This document shows, piece by piece, positions 6,350-8,308 of a stretch of 8,308 nt of DNA. How positions within the stretch are numbered: the stretch's first letter is position 1; every line of letters starts with the position of its first letter. The notes below the pieces were generated by a model. It did not search any database and was not told where the DNA came from. It saw nothing but the letters and a program-made list of their open reading frames with translations. The stretch is taken from NCBI GenBank assembly GCA_017618495.1, contig JAFZUD010000031.1, forward strand, positions 1 to 8,308, in the 5' to 3' direction. This DNA comes from Bacilli bacterium. GTDB lineage: Bacteria; Bacillota_I; Bacilli_A; RFN20; CAG-826. A program made the position numbers and the translations under genes.

Positions 6350-6376
6350 ACCACTCACAAGTGGTAACCTTATGTT
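6347..6376 (+). promoter_or_regulatory. Tentative weak promoter for gatCAB
   Basis: TTTACC (6347-6352) and TATGTT (6371-6376), spaced by 18 bp, each match 4 of 6 consensus bases. The inverted repeat fills the spacer. The predicted start, about 6383, would leave only 6 nt before the gatC ATG, which is very short. The call is weak, but the strong terminator just upstream means that gatCAB needs either a local promoter or readthrough. Confidence 0.25.
6348..6367. repeat. Inverted repeat upstream of gatC, candidate operator or hairpin
   Basis: TTACCACT, a 4-nt CACA spacer, and AGTGGTAA form a perfect 8-bp inverted repeat, 21 bp before the gatC ATG. It immediately follows, and slightly overlaps, the T-tract of the rpiB terminator. 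No T-run follows, so it is not itself an intrinsic terminator. Its arm matches 6 of 8 positions of the palindrome arm at 3222-3229 (TTCTCACT). It may be an operator for the gatCAB operon or an mRNA hairpin near the gatC start. Confidence 0.5.
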
Positions 6377-6388
6377 CGGGTAAAAACT

Positions 6389-6685
6389 ATGAAAACAATC
6401 AACAAAGAAGTATTGGTCGATGCAGCCAACAGGCTGCTCTTCTCAATGTCAGATGAGCAATACGATACCCTCGAGAAAGAGTTCGGAGTGCTTACAAAAC
6501 TAATGGGTGCGATTGGAGAGATCGAAGGCTTAGAGAACTATGAGCCAATGACTTTCCCATTTGAATGCACAACCGATTTCCTCCGTGAAGACGAAGCCCT
6601 TGAGCCTCTTCCACGCGAGGTCGCTTTAGAGAATGCTGGCAATGTCCAGGACAACCAAGTTAAGTTGCCGAAGGTGGTTCTATGA
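6389..6685 (+). CDS. gatC: Asp/Glu-tRNA(Asn/Gln) amidotransferase subunit C
   Basis: Small GatC subunit (98 residues), which wraps around and stabilises GatA in the GatCAB complex that converts Glu-tRNA(Gln) and Asp-tRNA(Asn) to the amide forms. Family features are the N-terminal helical stretch (VDAANRLLFSMSDEQYDTLEKEF), NYEPMTFPFE (about 51-60), LREDEALEPLPREVALENA (about 65-83) and the C-terminal VKLPKVVL. The ribosome-binding site is weak (CGGG, 6377-6380, 8 nt upstream). The TGA stop overlaps the gatA ATG (ATGA). If TGA were read as Trp the frame would end three codons later at TAG, so this gene fits TGA as stop but is not proof alone. Confidence 0.92.
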   Translation: MKTINKEVLVDAANRLLFSMSDEQYDTLEKEFGVLTKLMGAIGEIEGLENYEPMTFPFECTTDFLREDEALEPLPREVALENAGNVQDNQVKLPKVVL

Positions 6686-8151
6686 GTTACTTAGATTTAT
6701 CACTCAAAGAGCTCCATGAGGCTCTTGTCGAAAAGAAAGTCACCCCACTTGAACTCACCGAAGAAGCTCTCAAGAGAGCTCACGAGAACAAGGACAACGC
6801 TTTCGAGTACATCGACGATGAAGGCGCCAAAGCGTTTGCCGCCTCTTTAACCGAACCAGAGAAGGATAACCCACTTTGGGGCATCCCATATTTCTCCAAA
6901 GATAACTATTCCACCAAAGGAATGCCATCGACCGCTTCGAGTAACATCCTCAACGGATACATCCCAGTTTATGATGCGACCGTCATCACCAAACTCAGGG
7001 AAGCCAAAGCCGTTCTTCTTGGCAAGACCACCCTTGATGAACTCGCCATGGGCGGAACCGGAACCACCGGCCACCTTGGCATCACCTATAACCCATGGGA
7101 TCCAAGCCACAAGAGAGGCATTGGAGGTTCGAGCTGTGGCAGTGCTGCCGCAGTTGCCGCCTCAATCGTTCCTTTCTCCCTTGGAAGCGACACCGGTGAT
7201 TCCGTCAGAAAACCAGCCTCACTCGCTGGCCTTGTCGGTATGAAACCAACTTGGGGAAGAATCAGCCGCTACGGCTTATTCCCATTCGCCCCATCCCTTG
7301 ACCATGTTGCCTATTTCAGCCGTGACGTTTATTCGTCTGCTGTTATTCTCGATGTCTTGTCCGGCCGTGACCTTAACGACTCAACAAGCTCCACGAGACC
7401 TGTCGAGCGTTATGAAGAAGACCTCGACAAACCGGTCGCTGGAATGAAGATCGCCATCATCAAGGAGATCATCGATTCCATTTCTGACGAAGAAATCAAA
7501 AAACACTTCGAAAAATCCATTGAAGCCGCAAAAGATCAAGGAATTGCTGTTGATTTTGTGAGTTTTGATAAGAAGCTTCTCGAATCCATCTACGCGACCT
7601 ACATGGTCATCTCCTGTGCTGAGGCTACTTCGAACGATGCCAACCTCGACGGCATCAAGTTCGGCCCATATCACGGTGGCAAGTCCTATCAGGAAGTCAT
7701 GTTCAACGCTCGCGACAAGGGATTCAGCGAACTCATCAAGAGACGTTTCGTCATCGGTTCATACTGCCTTATGAGAGAGAACCAAGAGGAACTCTTTCTC
7801 AGGGCTCAGCGTAACCGCGCCAAGATCGTTGAGAAGGTGAACGAAATCCTTAAGGATTACGACTTCATCTATCTCCCGGCCGCTCCAACCGTCGCCCCTC
7901 TCTTTGAGAGCGTGTCCGACAAGCTCTCCGACGAATACCTTATGGCCGACAACCATCTTGCCTTAGGCAACTTTGCCGGACTTCCATCCATCACCTTACC
8001 TCTCTTCTTCAAAGAAGGCCTCCCAGTTGGCATCAACATCATGGGCCGTGCCTTTGAGGAGAAGAAGTTATTCCAGATCGCTGCCGCTTTCGAAAGAGCC
8101 TCTGGCCTCGCTAACGTCAGCATCCTCAACAAAAAGGAGGGCAACTTATGA
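6682..8151 (+). CDS. gatA: Asp/Glu-tRNA(Asn/Gln) amidotransferase subunit A (amidase)
   Basis: Glutaminase subunit of GatCAB; it releases ammonia from glutamine for channelling to GatB. The 489-residue length is typical. The amidase-signature triad is visible: Lys73 in YFSKDNY, cis-Ser150 in GGSSCGS, and nucleophile Ser174 in GSDTGDSVRKP, with the family spacing of 24 residues between the two serines. Two positions differ from the common GGSSGGS / DTGGSIRQP pattern: Cys152 replaces Gly, and Asp173 replaces Gly next to the nucleophile, with Lys177 for Gln. From memory, GDS(I/V)RKP occurs in mollicute GatA proteins, so this is probably lineage-specific. The AAGG ribosome site at 6671-6674 lies 7 nt upstream, and the ATG overlaps the gatC stop. 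Codons are strongly C-ending. Confidence 0.96.
   Translation: MSYLDLSLKELHEALVEKKVTPLELTEEALKRAHENKDNAFEYIDDEGAKAFAASLTEPEKDNPLWGIPYFSKDNYSTKGMPSTASSNILNGYIPVYDATVITKLREAKAVLLGKTTLDELAMGGTGTTGHLGITYNPWDPSHKRGIGGSSCGSAAAVAASIVPFSLGSDTGDSVRKPASLAGLVGMKPTWGRISRYGLFPFAPSLDHVAYFSRDVYSSAVILDVLSGRDLNDSTSSTRPVERYEEDLDKPVAGMKIAIIKEIIDSISDEEIKKHFEKSIEAAKDQGIAVDFVSFDKKLLESIYATYMVISCAEATSNDANLDGIKFGPYHGGKSYQEVMFNARDKGFSELIKRRFVIGSYCLMRENQEELFLRAQRNRAKIVEKVNEILKDYDFIYLPAAPTVAPLFESVSDKLSDEYLMADNHLALGNFAGLPSITLPLFFKEGLPVGINIMGRAFEEKKLFQIAAAFERASGLANVSILNKKEGNL
8133..8141 (+). promoter_or_regulatory. Strong ribosome-binding site of gatB
   Basis: AAAGGAGGG lies 6 nt before the gatB ATG, inside the last codons of gatA. 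It is a near-perfect SD and supports both the gatB start at 8148 and balanced production of GatA and GatB. Confidence 0.85.
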
Positions 8152-8308
8152 ACTTCGAAGCAGTCATTGGCTTAGAGATCCACGTTCAGATGAAGACCAA
8201 GTCCAAGATGTTCTCATCTGCTCCAGTCGCCTTCTCCCGTGATCCAAACACCAACATCGCCCCACTTGATATGGCCTTCCCAGGAACCATGCCAGTGGTC
8301 AACAAACA
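8148..8308 (+). CDS. gatB: Asp/Glu-tRNA(Asn/Gln) amidotransferase subunit B, N-terminal 53 residues, cut by window edge
   Basis: GatB binds the mischarged tRNA, activates its Glu or Asp side chain with ATP and transfers ammonia from GatA. Only the N-terminus is present: MNFEAVIGLEIHVQMKTKSK (1-20), MFSSAP (21-26), then PNTNIAPLDMAFPGTMPVVNK, which matches the GatB cradle-domain start. The usual P-V-C-L-G-x-PG segment of many GatB proteins is PLDMAFPG here, the Cys-lacking form I associate with Bacilli and mollicutes. The ATG overlaps the gatA stop (ATGA), completing the gatC-gatA-gatB order. The remaining ~420 residues lie outside the window. Confidence 0.95.
   Translation, partial: MNFEAVIGLEIHVQMKTKSKMFSSAPVAFSRDPNTNIAPLDMAFPGTMPVVNK

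Noticed and set aside
6300..6388. T-box riboswitch before gatC, suggested by GTGGTAACC resembling the GGGUGGNACC core
   Set aside because: The motif has an extra base, the region is only 89 nt, there is no stem I or specifier loop, and the terminator lies before the motif instead of after it.
6682..8160. UGA read as tryptophan (code 4)
   Set aside because: TGA closes gatC and gatA exactly in ATGA overlaps with the next gene, Trp uses TGG, and no internal TGA occurs in any gene. Reading through would add only a few non-family residues.

Overview
The window is a compact stretch of bacterial housekeeping genes, apparently from a low-to-mid-GC Firmicutes/Mollicutes-related lineage, most likely an uncultured Bacilli, RF39- or Erysipelotrichia-like organism. 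The evidence is protein similarity to Bacillus and mollicute families, Shine-Dalgarno-rich starts, heavy use of CCA for proline, and a GatA/GatB flavour that resembles mollicutes. UGA appears to be a normal stop: gatC and gatA both end in TGA inside ATGA overlaps, Trp is encoded by TGG, and no gene has an internal TGA. This argues against a code-4 Mycoplasma/Spiroplasma. The taxonomic placement is inference from memory, not from a database search.

Left part, minus strand (3182 down to 1): dnaX (clamp-loader tau), a ybaB/ebfC nucleoid protein, recR (recombination mediator) and the first 147 codons of tmk (thymidylate kinase). This is the classic Firmicutes dnaX-yaaK-recR neighbourhood, here joined directly to tmk. 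The genes are packed with gaps of 14 nt or less, or with overlapping stop/start codons, and look like one operon for replication, repair and dTTP supply.

Centre (3183-3303): a 121-bp divergent intergenic region with one promoter-like element facing each way. Both elements predict very short leaders (about 13-15 nt). A perfect 16-bp palindrome overlaps the presumed -35 region of the dnaX promoter.

Right part, plus strand (3304 onward): prfA (release factor 1), prmC (its glutamine methyltransferase), ywlC/tsaC (threonylcarbamoyl-AMP synthase for tRNA t6A) and rpiB (sugar-phosphate isomerase), linked by three consecutive TAATG stop/start overlaps. A strong intrinsic terminator follows rpiB. After an 89-bp intergenic region with a second inverted repeat comes gatC-gatA-gatB (tRNA-dependent amidotransferase), joined by ATGA overlaps; gatB runs off the right edge. 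The right half is therefore mostly translation fidelity: termination, tRNA modification, and Gln-tRNA/Asn-tRNA formation.

There is no mobile element, CRISPR array, RNA gene, defence system or gene of unknown family in this window. The observations worth checking are small: two inverted repeats with similar arms in front of two of the operons, start-stop coupling of prmC to prfA, ordered islands in the DnaX linker, and unusual active-site neighbourhoods in RpiB and GatA.
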